A stretch of DNA of 64,000 nt, taken from assembly GCF_001586215.1 (NCBI RefSeq), contig NZ_CP014634.1:2232001-2296000 (forward strand), given 5' to 3'. Positions 1 to 8,308 of this stretch are shown piece after piece. Under the pieces are notes generated by a model. That model did not search any database, was not told where the DNA came from, and was given only the letters and a program-made list of their open reading frames with translations. Source of the stretch: Corynebacterium simulans. GTDB taxonomy: Bacteria > Actinomycetota > Actinomycetes > Mycobacteriales > Mycobacteriaceae. The stretch's first letter is position 1. Each line of letters starts with the position of its first letter. A program made the translations under genes and the position numbers.

Positions 1-1
1 C

Positions 2-541
2 GCACAACAGAACACTCCGGTCTTCCACGTGCCAAGCCCCCGTGAGACCCACCTGTGGCCGCAGCGGGAGGCCCTAAAGCTGGCCTTGCAGTACCCGGGC
101 CTTGCCGGTTCTTACTTCGACGGGATTACCGCCGATGCGTACTCGAACGAGTCTTACCGCATCATCCGCGAGGCAATCTCTACTGTCGGTGGCGTTGCTG
201 CCGGCGCCAACCTGCCCAGCGTGGAATGGATCGCCGCTGTGGCAGGGGAGATGCTCGATCTCACTGCGCGCAACTTTGTCAGTGAGCTTGCCGTGGAACC
301 CATCAAGGTGGGCGATGAGTCCGATCCCAAGGCTTGGGAGGTTTATGCTGACAGCGTGCTTTCCCGCCTCCAGGAAGCCCGCGTGGGCGACCAAGTAGCC
401 CAAATCAAGGCCCAACTAGGTCGCATGCGCCCCTCCGACGACGAGCAAGCTTATAACTCGCTTTTCGCCGACCTCGTCGCCCTCGAGCAGGCCCGCCGCG
501 AGCTCAATGACAGGGCGTTTCGTGGGCCGCAGCCTAATTAG
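2..541 (+). CDS. dnaG: DNA primase, C-terminal part (truncated by window start)
   Basis: The open frame runs in from the left edge; 179 residues are visible. They match the C-terminal, DnaB-helicase-binding region of bacterial primase: alpha-helical, with a WPQREALKLALQYP segment followed by a helical bundle and an ending rich in Ala, Glu and Arg. The zinc finger and TOPRIM catalytic core lie upstream of the window. Primase makes the RNA primers for Okazaki fragments. The stop codon overlaps the stop of the convergent small gene on the other strand. A GTG at 29 is in frame but internal, so it is not the start. Confidence 0.8.
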   Translation, partial: AQQNTPVFHVPSPRETHLWPQREALKLALQYPGLAGSYFDGITADAYSNESYRIIREAISTVGGVAAGANLPSVEWIAAVAGEMLDLTARNFVSELAVEPIKVGDESDPKAWEVYADSVLSRLQEARVGDQVAQIKAQLGRMRPSDDEQAYNSLFADLVALEQARRELNDRAFRGPQPN

Positions 542-807
542 TCTTCGTCGGGCTCGTAGATACGGTCGTGGCCGTCTAGCTGGTTTCCTTTGACGCGGCG
601 GCCGCGGCTTAGATCCTTTACCTCTTTCATGCGGGGTTCTGGATCGAGCTTGTTTGCCACTGCCTTGCGGGTGGCGTTTACTGCGTTCTTGGTGACGGGG
701 GAGTTGATCGCTTTTTCGTACGCGCCCTTGATCTGGTGATAACGCTTGCGGCCGGCCTTGGTACCAAAGACATAACCTGCGGCGGCGCCTACTACGAACT
801 GGATCAT
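538..807 (-). CDS. YtxH-like small membrane-associated protein
   Basis: 89 residues. The N-terminus (MIQFVVGAAAGYVFGTKAGR) has one short hydrophobic helix with GxxxG-type spacing, followed by a basic, helical, hydrophilic tail ending in acidic residues. This is the pattern of YtxH-like proteins, which sit next to dnaG in many corynebacteria; function unknown. The gene is convergent with dnaG and their stop codons overlap (538-541), leaving no room for a separate terminator. The start ATG at 807 is followed by the hydrophobic segment, which supports this start. Confidence 0.6.
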   Translation of the reverse strand: MIQFVVGAAAGYVFGTKAGRKRYHQIKGAYEKAINSPVTKNAVNATRKAVANKLDPEPRMKEVKDLSRGRRVKGNQLDGHDRIYEPDED

Positions 808-1222
808 GGTTGGAGTATCTCACCCTTCAGGTAGTGATTTAACGCTAATAACCTCACCCAGCCTACCTGTATCGGTGGTGTAGTGGTGGGTACCCTCATT
901 GATGAAATTTATTGTGACCGCTTCCCAACGCGGGTAAAGCACGATAGCTTAAAGACGTGACCGCTCGATCCTGTCTCCCGCAAGCGGCATCAGCCGCAAT
1001 AGCCATCGCCGCCCTGACCACGGCCGCCATCGGTGTTGTTCCTGTCAGCTCGGATTCGAACGAAGATAAAGTAAGCAGCGTCCGGAGCTAAGCCCAACTC
1101 GGCTAAGGTCCTCACTTTGCCGCAAAAGATCATCTTTTAGCCGGAAAAATTTAACCTTCTCGCCACCTTATGCAGCTAGCGTTCTGTGCGTTCTTGTTGC
1201 TAATTCAATGGAGAAAGTAAAT
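808..1222. other. Intergenic region upstream of the PAP2 phosphatase
   Basis: About 415 bases without a confident gene. It holds a 44-codon open frame (957-1091, listed separately) and, at 1124-1138, a perfect 7+7 inverted repeat AAAAGAT-C-ATCTTTT about 85 bases before the phosphatase start. The repeat could be an operator for the phosphatase promoter. No RNA gene was recognised. Confidence 0.4.
957..1091 (+). CDS. Possible 44-residue secreted or membrane peptide
   Basis: A GTG-started frame encodes a short basic N-terminus, about 20 residues of Ala/Ile/Leu/Val-rich sequence (AASAAIAIAALTTAAIGVVP) and a polar tail (SSDSNEDKVSSVRS). The layout resembles a signal peptide or single membrane helix. 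There is no clear Shine-Dalgarno sequence. It could be a small protein, the remnant of a secreted-protein gene, or chance. I do not recognise a family. Confidence 0.2.
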   Translation: MTARSCLPQAASAAIAIAALTTAAIGVVPVSSDSNEDKVSSVRS

Positions 1223-2524
1223 ATGGTTCGTCATCGTTATTCGATAGTTGCTACTTCCCGCCGTTCTGTAGCGGCCGCAATTCTGGCAGTGGGTGTAGCG
1301 GGTGCAGGCGCACATGTGAATCCTGCGCCAGCTAGTGCACAGTTATCGTCTTCGATGCCAGCGCTTACGGGGGCTGTTACCGGCTCGAGCAGTGGTGCCC
1401 CAGCAGTCCAGCATGACGGCGCACCAACCCCAACTCCATTCACCACCGACTACTTGGTTGGCTTTCCTTCCGATGTCTCTTCCTACCAATACGGCGTCTA
1501 CTGGGAAGTAGTCCGCATGTTTGACCATGTGAAGACCCAGCAGCCAATCATGGATGAGAACCTCGAAAAGGCCATTGCCATCAACAACGCTGCTGCCGAT
1601 GATCCAGCGCTGATTAAGCGCGCTCAGCAAGATGCGGCTGCCGACACTGACGGCGTGATGCTTGCGGTTTCTGACGCACTGGGTGAGGAGTTTGGCGGCG
1701 CTTTCCGCGATGCTCTTGCCGAGCATCGCCTGCCAAAGACGGAGTACCTGTTGGGAAATGGCTACCTAGCTCGTGCGGGCGGACTAGCTAGCTCTACCTT
1801 CGCGGAAAAGTACCACTTCAACGTGCGGCGTCCTTTCCAGGTAGCACCCGATGCTATTCACAAGTACAACGACGGTAAGAAGGACTATTACGGCACCACG
1901 CCGGCTTTCCCGTCTGGCCATACAAACCAGGCAACGTGGATCACCACGTTGATGGCCCACATGCTTCCGGAGGTCGCACCGCAGCTCGTGCTGCGCGGCG
2001 CGGAAGCCGGCAACCACCGCGTGGTCATGGGCGTGCACTATCCGCTCGACGTTATCGGTGGCCGTATGACGGGTCAGGCGGCAGCGGCCGACCGTCTCAA
2101 CGATCCACGTATGCACGATGCGCTTGACCAAGCAGCGGCCGAAATCCGTGCAGAGATGAAGTGGCGCACTGGCAAGGACATTTCCGAGCTCGTAGCCCAG
2201 CAGGCTGATGCGGGTAAGAATTACGCTACCGACGAGCAGGCAGTTGAGCGTTATGCTCCGATGCTGGACTACGGCTTTAAGCCTGCTTATGCCACCGATG
2301 CTCCAATGATTGTCCCGAAGGCCGCGCCGGTCCTGCTTGAATCAACCCATCCCGAGCTCACTTGGGAGCAACGCGCCGAGGTGCTTCGCCAAACCGCAAA
2401 CCCCGCTGGCCACCCCCTCGACTGGCAGGGCGAAGCAGGATCCTGGCAGCGCCTAAATCTGGCAAAGGCCATGGCTGCGACGGTAACTGTCAATCCAGAT
2501 GGAGCAGTTCAAGTCTCTAATTAA
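1223..2524 (+). CDS. Secreted PAP2-family acid phosphatase
   Basis: 433 residues. The N-terminus is an export signal ending near ASA-Q, then a Ser/Thr/Pro-rich linker. The PAP2 (class A acid phosphatase) catalytic signature is complete: K-x6-RP near residues 195-202 (KYHFNVRRP), PSGH near 229 and R-x5-H-x3-D near 268-277 (HRVVMGVHYPLD). Family knowledge: such enzymes remove phosphate from diverse monoesters through a phospho-histidine intermediate, here outside the membrane. I prefer ATG 1223 over the in-frame ATG 1208 because GGAGAAAG at 1210-1217 makes a good ribosome site for 1223 and would lie inside the longer frame. Natural substrate unknown. Confidence 0.82.
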   Translation: MVRHRYSIVATSRRSVAAAILAVGVAGAGAHVNPAPASAQLSSSMPALTGAVTGSSSGAPAVQHDGAPTPTPFTTDYLVGFPSDVSSYQYGVYWEVVRMFDHVKTQQPIMDENLEKAIAINNAAADDPALIKRAQQDAAADTDGVMLAVSDALGEEFGGAFRDALAEHRLPKTEYLLGNGYLARAGGLASSTFAEKYHFNVRRPFQVAPDAIHKYNDGKKDYYGTTPAFPSGHTNQATWITTLMAHMLPEVAPQLVLRGAEAGNHRVVMGVHYPLDVIGGRMTGQAAAADRLNDPRMHDALDQAAAEIRAEMKWRTGKDISELVAQQADAGKNYATDEQAVERYAPMLDYGFKPAYATDAPMIVPKAAPVLLESTHPELTWEQRAEVLRQTANPAGHPLDWQGEAGSWQRLNLAKAMAATVTVNPDGAVQVSN

Positions 2525-2647
2525 ACAGATCGCATCAGGAACCTCCCCCAGTCTTGGTCATACCTGCGCGCGAAGAGACAGAAACGTGTAATCATTGGCG
2601 AAACAGCAAATGATGGTATGACACCTAAAACGCTTTCAAGGAGCACA

Positions 2648-3829
2648 ATGGCTAAGCCGAAAATTATGACTGTGTACGGTACACGACCTGAAGCAATCAA
2701 GGTCGCACCGGTCATCAAAGCTCTAGAAGCTGATGATCGCTTCGAGTCCGTTGCAGTCTCTACTGGCCAGCACAAGGAAATGCTGGAGCAGGTAAACACC
2801 ATGTTTGGAATTACCCCCAAGCATGACTTGGGATTGATGAAGCCGGGACAGACCCTCAATGAGATTGTTTCCCGTGCCATTGCCGGCCTCGATGAGATCA
2901 TCGTTGCTGAGGAGCCGGACGTCATCATTTCCCAGGGTGATACATCAACGGCCATGGCAGCGGCTCTTGCTGGCTTCCACCGCGGTGTGCAGATCGTTCA
3001 CCTGGAGGCAGGACTGCGTACCGGCAACATCTTGTCCCCGTTCCCGGAGGAAGCAAACCGTAAGATCATCGGTCAGGTTGCAGCCCTGCACCTTGCGCCG
3101 ACTGAAGGCGCAATGGAGAACCTGCGCCGCGAGGACGTTCGTTCTAAGGACATCGTTGTAACCGGCAATACGGTTATTGATGCTCTCCTTGAAGCAGCAA
3201 CTTGGGACATCGAATTCTCGGATCCAACTCTTGCTGAGGCCGCTAACTCGGACAAGCGTTTCGTTGTTGTCACCACACACCGCCGCGAGAACCTTGACGC
3301 GATGAAGGAGATCGGTGGTGCTGTACAGGATCTAGCAAAGGCATATCCGGATACTATTTTTGCGCTGCCGCTGCACCTGAACCCAAAGGTCCGCGAAGCA
3401 GTTCTTCCGGAGGTTGAGGCGCTGGAGAACGTCATCATCACGGATCCTCTTCCGTACGATCAGTTCACCAAGCTCCAGAACCGTGCGGCCATCATCCTGA
3501 CCGACTCTGGCGGAGTCCAGGAGGAAGCACCTTCCTTGGGCAAGCCGGTTTTGGTCATGCGCCAAAACACCGAGCGCCCTGAGGCCGTCGTCGCCGGCAC
3601 CGTGAAGCTGGTGGGAACCAACCGTGAGCTTATCGTGGCGGAAGCGAAGCTTCTGCTTGATGACAATGCCGCTTATTCTGCAATGGCTAATGCCGTTAAC
3701 CCATATGGCGATGGCAAGGGCGCTCAGCGCGCAGTAGCGGCCATCGCAGAGTTGACCGGGGTAGGCGAGCGCGTAGAAGATTTTTTGCCGGAGGCAGGTT
3801 CCTCTAAGGACTCCCAAGGCAAGGAATAA
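2648..3829 (+). CDS. wecB: UDP-N-acetylglucosamine 2-epimerase (non-hydrolysing)
   Basis: 393 residues, the normal length. Family motifs are present: MTVYGTRPEAIK at the N-terminus, STGQHKEML, ISQGDTSTAMA, HLEAGLRTGN, and the C-terminal TDSGGVQEEAPSLGKPVLVM with the following TERPE. The enzyme converts UDP-GlcNAc to UDP-ManNAc in the cytosol. Its partner enzyme WecC is at 16673-17926, so together they can supply UDP-ManNAcA for the glycan locus in between. The start is ATG 2648 with AAGGAG at 2640; the in-frame ATG at 2618 has no comparable ribosome site. Composition looks like the core genes rather than the AT-rich glycan genes. Confidence 0.9.
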   Translation: MAKPKIMTVYGTRPEAIKVAPVIKALEADDRFESVAVSTGQHKEMLEQVNTMFGITPKHDLGLMKPGQTLNEIVSRAIAGLDEIIVAEEPDVIISQGDTSTAMAAALAGFHRGVQIVHLEAGLRTGNILSPFPEEANRKIIGQVAALHLAPTEGAMENLRREDVRSKDIVVTGNTVIDALLEAATWDIEFSDPTLAEAANSDKRFVVVTTHRRENLDAMKEIGGAVQDLAKAYPDTIFALPLHLNPKVREAVLPEVEALENVIITDPLPYDQFTKLQNRAAIILTDSGGVQEEAPSLGKPVLVMRQNTERPEAVVAGTVKLVGTNRELIVAEAKLLLDDNAAYSAMANAVNPYGDGKGAQRAVAAIAELTGVGERVEDFLPEAGSSKDSQGKE

Positions 3830-3867
3830 CTCGCGCGCCTGCCGGAGAAAGCTGATATATTAAAGGT

Positions 3868-4533
3868 GTGAAACCGCTGGATATCCGCTGTAACCACCGA
3901 GAACGCATGAAAGCTGCAGATTTCTTAGGAGATGCGCTTTCGGCAGGGCAGATTGACCTCGATGATTTTGAGAAGCGTTCGGCCGCCTGCGTAGATGCAA
4001 CAACCCGCGCTGAGCTTATCGAGCCGCTAGCCGACCTTGTAGAGAACCCAGAAGTTCTCCTTTTTGGGCAGGAACGAAAAAGCGCAAAGGCCTATGCGGG
4101 CCAGCAAGAATCTAAAGCCATCGCCAAGGTAGAGCAGGCCATCCGCCAGGTGCAGCCGAGCGTGCAGGAGACCCGCTCTCTTGCGGTGGGGATTTTCGGC
4201 GGGTCCACTGTCAGCGGTGGGGCAGTAGCTCATTCCCTGACAGCCCTCGGCTTTTTCGGCGGCGTGGACATTGATCTCACGGGTGTTGCCTTGCATAGTC
4301 GTACTACCACCATCGAAGCGGTGGGGGTCTTTGGTGGCGTGGATGTCTATATTCCCGAAGGCTTCCGCGTCCACGTCAGCGGCGTAGACCTTTTTGGTGG
4401 GCATGACCTCAAGGTAGAGAACGGCGCCATCCATCCGAATGACCTGCCAGTGGACGCACCAGAAATCAACGTCAACTGCTATAGCCTCTTCGGCGGCGTA
4501 GACGTTCACGTGGGGCGCCGCTACAAAGGCTAG
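3868..4533 (+). CDS. DUF1707 / LiaF-like protein
   Basis: 221 residues from a GTG start. Residues 1-55 (MKPLDIRCNHRERMKAADFL, then DLDDFEKRSAACVDATTRAEL) form a DUF1707 SHOCT-like domain. From about residue 108 there is a beta-rich region with repeated FGG turns (GIFGGS, FFGGVDID, VFGGVDVYIP, LFGGHDLK, LFGGVDVH), as in LiaF and cell-wall-active-antibiotic-response proteins. No transmembrane segment separates the two parts, so it is probably cytosolic. In Firmicutes LiaF tunes an envelope-stress two-component system; no such partner is seen here, so a role in envelope stress is inference. Confidence 0.7.
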   Translation: MKPLDIRCNHRERMKAADFLGDALSAGQIDLDDFEKRSAACVDATTRAELIEPLADLVENPEVLLFGQERKSAKAYAGQQESKAIAKVEQAIRQVQPSVQETRSLAVGIFGGSTVSGGAVAHSLTALGFFGGVDIDLTGVALHSRTTTIEAVGVFGGVDVYIPEGFRVHVSGVDLFGGHDLKVENGAIHPNDLPVDAPEINVNCYSLFGGVDVHVGRRYKG

Positions 4534-4599
4534 AGCGGGGCGTTTAAGTCAAGAACGTGGTTATACACGCTTTTACGGTGCCCCACCCGCTTTGAGCAA

Positions 4600-5119
4600 G
4601 TCCACGCCTTCATTACAGAAATCTCGTCGGCCGCAACCTCAAGAAGGCCCTGCTGGAGCTCGGCGGCACCGATCCGTACATAAGTCTCGATGCCGCCGAT
4701 GTCACCAAGGCGACTGAGTAAGCCTAGGTCAAGCGCATCATCGTCATGGAGGATATTTGCGATGAGTTTGTTGATGAAATGGTGTGCATCGCCGAGGGAA
4801 GGGAACAAGATGTTCCTTCCAACCCAACGAGCACTACCCCTTGCCCTCGCACAACGTCGCAGTGAACCTAGACAAGCAAGTCCAGCTTGCCGTGCACGAT
4901 GGCGCCACCATCTGTACCGGTAGCGAGCTGCATGGGACTGCGAACTACAACACACTAATCGTGCTTACCGACGCCCGTAGGCTCCGACTCCTACCATGAG
5001 GAGTTTTGGCCCCGTGGCCGACTTTGGGCGGCATCAAGAGCGACGGCTATGGCTGCCATCTTTCTGGCTTTGCCCTAGATGAGTTCGTAAACAAGCAGTG
5101 CCTGTACACCAACGAGTAA
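4600..5119 (+). pseudogene. Decayed aldehyde dehydrogenase gene
   Basis: Translating in pieces gives clear aldehyde-dehydrogenase fragments in the correct order: NLKKALLELGGTDPYISLDA near 4635-4700, KRIIVMEDICDEFVDEMV near 4730-4785, LDKQVQLAVHDGATICTGSE near 4868-4927, and the C-terminal GGIKSDGYGCHLSGFALDEF followed by VNKQCLYTNE, ending at 5119. The pieces lie in different frames and are broken by stops, and the catalytic-cysteine segment is missing. It resembles succinate-semialdehyde-type dehydrogenases. It lies just upstream of tRNA-Asn. Left boundary approximate. Confidence 0.75.
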
Positions 5120-5164
5120 GGCAAAATCCGTTCTAGACCGGAGGCAATCGGGCTACATACAAAA

Positions 5165-5190
5165 GTTCCCGCTTAGGAAAGCGGGATTTT
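5165..5190 (-). terminator. Hairpin terminator downstream of tRNA-Asn
   Basis: A stem CCCGCTT/AAGCGGG is flanked by A/T runs on both sides: TTTTT on the plus strand and CTTTTG on the minus strand. It lies directly 3' of the minus-strand tRNA-Asn, so it probably ends that transcript. It may work in both directions. Confidence 0.6.
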
Positions 5191-5192
5191 TG

Positions 5193-5265
5193 CTCCTCCA
5201 ACTGGGCTCGAACCAGTGACCCTTCGATTAACAGTCGAATGCTCTGCCAACTGAGCTATGGAGGA
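5193..5265 (-). tRNA. tRNA-Asn (anticodon GTT)
   Basis: The minus strand folds as a complete cloverleaf: acceptor TCCTCCA/TGGAGGA with discriminator G, D-arm GCTC/GAGC, anticodon stem TTCGA/TCGAA with loop CTGTTAA, and T-arm ACTGG-TTCGAGC-CCAGT. No CCA is encoded. It marks the left edge of the glycan locus. Confidence 0.95.
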
Positions 5266-5477
5266 ATATGTGTGCGGAAAGCTGTTGGAAGTGCTCTCTG
5301 CGACGTGAAGTAACTATATCTACCTTTCGAGATTGTTACAAATCGCCAGCTCGTGCTGGGTTTTTCAGTTCGGAGGTGTCGGTAAAATTTCGAGGCTTGA
5401 AAAGGGGCGAGCTTCAGTTGCTTCAACGCTAAAATCGGTAAAGTGTTGCTGTGGTCGAGGTAGGAAGTGGTCACTGA
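5266..5477 (+). promoter_or_regulatory. Leader region of the glycan operon, with an internal hairpin and T-run
   Basis: This 212-base gap must hold the promoter of the glycosyltransferase operon. At 5346-5366 there is a compact hairpin CCAGC-TCGT-GCTGG followed by GTTTTTC, the form of an intrinsic terminator on the plus strand. No intact plus-strand gene lies upstream of it, so it may act as an attenuator in the operon's leader, or it may be the terminator left over from the decayed dehydrogenase. AGGAAG at 5462-5467 precedes the TTG start of the first gene. Exact promoter elements are not assigned. Confidence 0.4.
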
Positions 5478-6770
5478 TTGAAGATCGTCGTTTTCTCCCA
5501 GTTTTGGGCGCCGGAAAATGGGGTGCCCCAAAGGCGCTGGGTGTGGCTTTCTAGGGTTCTAAACGATCTAGGGCACGAAGTTAATGCTATTGCGCCTTTT
5601 CCGCATTATCGGATGAACAAAACTTTGGCTGATTCATTCAACTCGTTTAAGAAAATCGGTCTTGCGGAAACCGGAGGGGCTGGGGAAGTTGTATTCCGTA
5701 GCCCATTCTTAATTTTGGGAGATTCACTATCTGCAAGAGTCATAGCTCAAGCTGTGAACGCGGTTGGTGCGATTGCTACTGTCGCTGTACGTCAAAAGGA
5801 AGTTCGTGAATCTGACGTTGTGTTAGGTACTGTCCCCGCGATACCGACAGCGTTCATCTCGTTCCTTGTGGCGAAAATCTTCCGAAAATCATTAGTGATT
5901 GATCTTCGCGATGCTTGGCCTGATCTTTTAGATGTCCGAGAAAAGTGGAATGAATCAACCGGTAAACGATCGTTGCGTGAACGTATTTTCAGCCAGGGGC
6001 CGGCTCAGCTGCTTAGCTTTATCGTTAAGCATGCGCTCTTTTATGTGCTAGATCATGCAGATGGAATAGTGGTTACCTCCGAGGAACTCGCTCAAAGTTT
6101 GGAGCTGCGTGGTTTAAAGAGTGGAGCAAGATGCCGTCGCATTTTTACGATCCCAAATGTTTTCCCTTCAGCTCCAGGGGTTGAAGACATTGTTCGTCAG
6201 GCATCCGAGCATGAAGAGCTCCGGGTTCTTTATGCTGGCACTCTCGGCCGTGCTCAAAATCTACAAAACGCGATCCAAGCCGTTGAACTGGCTAACTCCC
6301 GCGGGGCGAACGTGCGGTTACGCTTTGTAGGTGCAGGAGCAGCGCAACCGGATTTGGTTTCTTCGGCAGCTGGTAAGGACTCTGTCGAATTTCTAGAGTC
6401 GAGGTCGCTTAGTGAGCTCAAAGAGCAGTATCTTTGGGCCGACACAGCTTTGGTTCACTTAGCCGGCTGGGGGCCGCTAAAGATGGCAGTGCCTTCGAAA
6501 ACGTTTGAATTGATTTCGCTTAGTCTGCACATAAGCGGCGTGGTCGAAGGCGAGGCAGCAAGATTGATATCAGATTTGGAGGTCGGGACTGTTGTTAAGC
6601 CAGATGATCCAGATGCCCTCGCAGAAATGTGGATCGAAATGTTTAATGATCGGTCTCGGCTCGGAGTGGGCACTAAAGGCATTCGATGGCTTGAGGAACA
6701 ACGAAATGTAAAAGTCCCGATGAAGCTCTCGAAGTTGATGGCTGCTCTAGAGAAAAAGGGGGAAGAGTGA
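5478..6770 (+). CDS. Glycosyltransferase, GT-B fold (GT4-like)
   Basis: 430 residues from a TTG start. The N-terminus (MKIVVFSQFWAPENGVPQRR) is the typical first strand and loop of GT4-like enzymes. A linker near residues 135-160 contains SLVIDLRDAWPDLLDVREK, and the C-terminal Rossmann half contains VLYAGTLGRAQNLQNAI and a PSKTFE segment in place of the usual sugar-nucleotide-binding loop. It should transfer a sugar from a nucleotide donor to a lipid-linked glycan on the inner membrane face. It is the first gene of the operon; the next gene overlaps it by 4 bases (GTGA). Sugar specificity cannot be told. Confidence 0.8.
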   Translation: MKIVVFSQFWAPENGVPQRRWVWLSRVLNDLGHEVNAIAPFPHYRMNKTLADSFNSFKKIGLAETGGAGEVVFRSPFLILGDSLSARVIAQAVNAVGAIATVAVRQKEVRESDVVLGTVPAIPTAFISFLVAKIFRKSLVIDLRDAWPDLLDVREKWNESTGKRSLRERIFSQGPAQLLSFIVKHALFYVLDHADGIVVTSEELAQSLELRGLKSGARCRRIFTIPNVFPSAPGVEDIVRQASEHEELRVLYAGTLGRAQNLQNAIQAVELANSRGANVRLRFVGAGAAQPDLVSSAAGKDSVEFLESRSLSELKEQYLWADTALVHLAGWGPLKMAVPSKTFELISLSLHISGVVEGEAARLISDLEVGTVVKPDDPDALAEMWIEMFNDRSRLGVGTKGIRWLEEQRNVKVPMKLSKLMAALEKKGEE

Positions 6771-8308
6771 CAAACGTAGGTCTTCCACAACTATTCAGGC
6801 AGTTAACTTGCATTGCGACTTTTTCTCTTGTCCAAGTCCTCGAGGACCCGAAGGGATTCGGCAGGAAAGTTACTCTTAAGCTGAGCCAATCTCTCTCTTC
6901 TTCTGGACAAGTCGATGCTGGTTTCGAGAATCGTCCTTTCTTCCACAATCCTTTCACTAGTTTGGCGAAAGCTTTCGAGGGGAGTCGTTTAGGAGCGGTG
7001 TCTGGGGGGAAAGGCACTAACCAAAAGCAGATGATGCCGGCGAAAGGGTTTGTCCCTTTTTTCGAAGAGAAGTTAGAAGTCGGAATTCCACCTTCGCAAA
7101 ATTGGAAAGCATCAGATTCAGTGACACCGCTGTTTCTGGTGAACAGTTCGCTCCCATACACCCAATCGGGCTATACAATTCGGACCGAACACTTGCTCCG
7201 TTCGTTGGCCAAATTATTTCCGGATTATACGGTAGTTACCCGTTTTGGGTACCCGTCGATTATCGGAGAATTTCAATCGAGTCAAAGGAACCCTAGCGTC
7301 ATTCATAACGTGCCGTTGGTTTACAAGAGGAGCTATAAGAAGAACGTTCAGAATCAGATCGATTTCGTATTAAAACTTTGCAGGGAGAAAGAAATTGATC
7401 TAATTCACGTAACGACTGATTTCACTAATGCTCAAGTGGCTGCTGTCGTTGCCCAAAAAATGAATATACCTTGGGTCTATGAGGTGAGAGGGGAGCCTTA
7501 TAATACTTGGCTCTCTCGTTTTCCTTCGAGTGAATGGGCTCAAAAAAGAGAAAGCGATTTCTACAAGAGCTTTAAACGCAAGGAGCTTGAGGCTTGTCGA
7601 GCGGCATCTGCAGTAGTAGTGCTAAGCAATGTGCAAAAGCAATTTTTGATTGATGAAGGCATTGCAGGAAAAAGAATTACAGTAGCACCCAACGCTGTCG
7701 ATCCGGACGAACCAGATGTACCTTCTGCCGTTTTTTCTGTGAGGGAGCAATTAGGTCTTCCCGGAAACGCACGTGTCGTCGGTGCAATTACTTCTGTAGT
7801 TAAGTATGAAGGTCTTGAATATCTGATTCGTTCAATAGATTTTCTGCCCGATGAGGTTCACGTGGTTGTGGTCGGTGATGGAGAGGACTTGGACAGGCTC
7901 AACGGAATACGTCTTCAGGTTGAAAACCAACACAAAGTGCATCTGGTTGGACGACGCCCGAAGAGTGAGATGAAGGCTTGGTATTCTGAACTGGATGTTT
8001 TTGTGCTACCTCGGATTGAAGCCGAAGTTTGTAGGAACGTCACCCCGATCAAGCCTTTGCAAGCACTTTCATTAGGCGTCCCAGTGGTTGCATCTGATTT
8101 GCCTGCGATTAGGGAAGTAACGGGAGGATTTGCTAGGTACGTGGTCCCCGGCTCTGTCAATGCGCTAGTCGAAGGAATTCACGAAGCTCTAGATAACCCA
8201 ATCGAGTACATGGCAGATGAAAAGTGGTTAAAAGAACGAACATGGAAACAAAGCGCAGCTAGTATTGCAAAATTGTACGATGAAACCATGCGAGCAAAAG
8301 GGAAATAA
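6767..8308 (+). CDS. Glycosyltransferase with long N-terminal extension (GT4-like)
   Basis: 513 residues. The catalytic GT-B region starts only near residue 120 (LFLVNSSLPYTQSGYTIRTE). Recognisable parts follow: IPWVYEVRGEPYNTW, VVVLSNVQKQFLIDEGI, VAPNAVDPDE, and a donor loop around RNVTPIKPLQALSLGVPVVA. The first ~120 residues are unlike ordinary glycosyltransferases: rich in Ser, Phe, Gly and Lys, with no membrane segment or known domain that I can see. The GTG start overlaps the previous stop, but a later start cannot be excluded. The next gene's ATG overlaps its stop, so the three transferases are translationally coupled. Confidence 0.78.
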   Translation: MTNVGLPQLFRQLTCIATFSLVQVLEDPKGFGRKVTLKLSQSLSSSGQVDAGFENRPFFHNPFTSLAKAFEGSRLGAVSGGKGTNQKQMMPAKGFVPFFEEKLEVGIPPSQNWKASDSVTPLFLVNSSLPYTQSGYTIRTEHLLRSLAKLFPDYTVVTRFGYPSIIGEFQSSQRNPSVIHNVPLVYKRSYKKNVQNQIDFVLKLCREKEIDLIHVTTDFTNAQVAAVVAQKMNIPWVYEVRGEPYNTWLSRFPSSEWAQKRESDFYKSFKRKELEACRAASAVVVLSNVQKQFLIDEGIAGKRITVAPNAVDPDEPDVPSAVFSVREQLGLPGNARVVGAITSVVKYEGLEYLIRSIDFLPDEVHVVVVGDGEDLDRLNGIRLQVENQHKVHLVGRRPKSEMKAWYSELDVFVLPRIEAEVCRNVTPIKPLQALSLGVPVVASDLPAIREVTGGFARYVVPGSVNALVEGIHEALDNPIEYMADEKWLKERTWKQSAASIAKLYDETMRAKGK

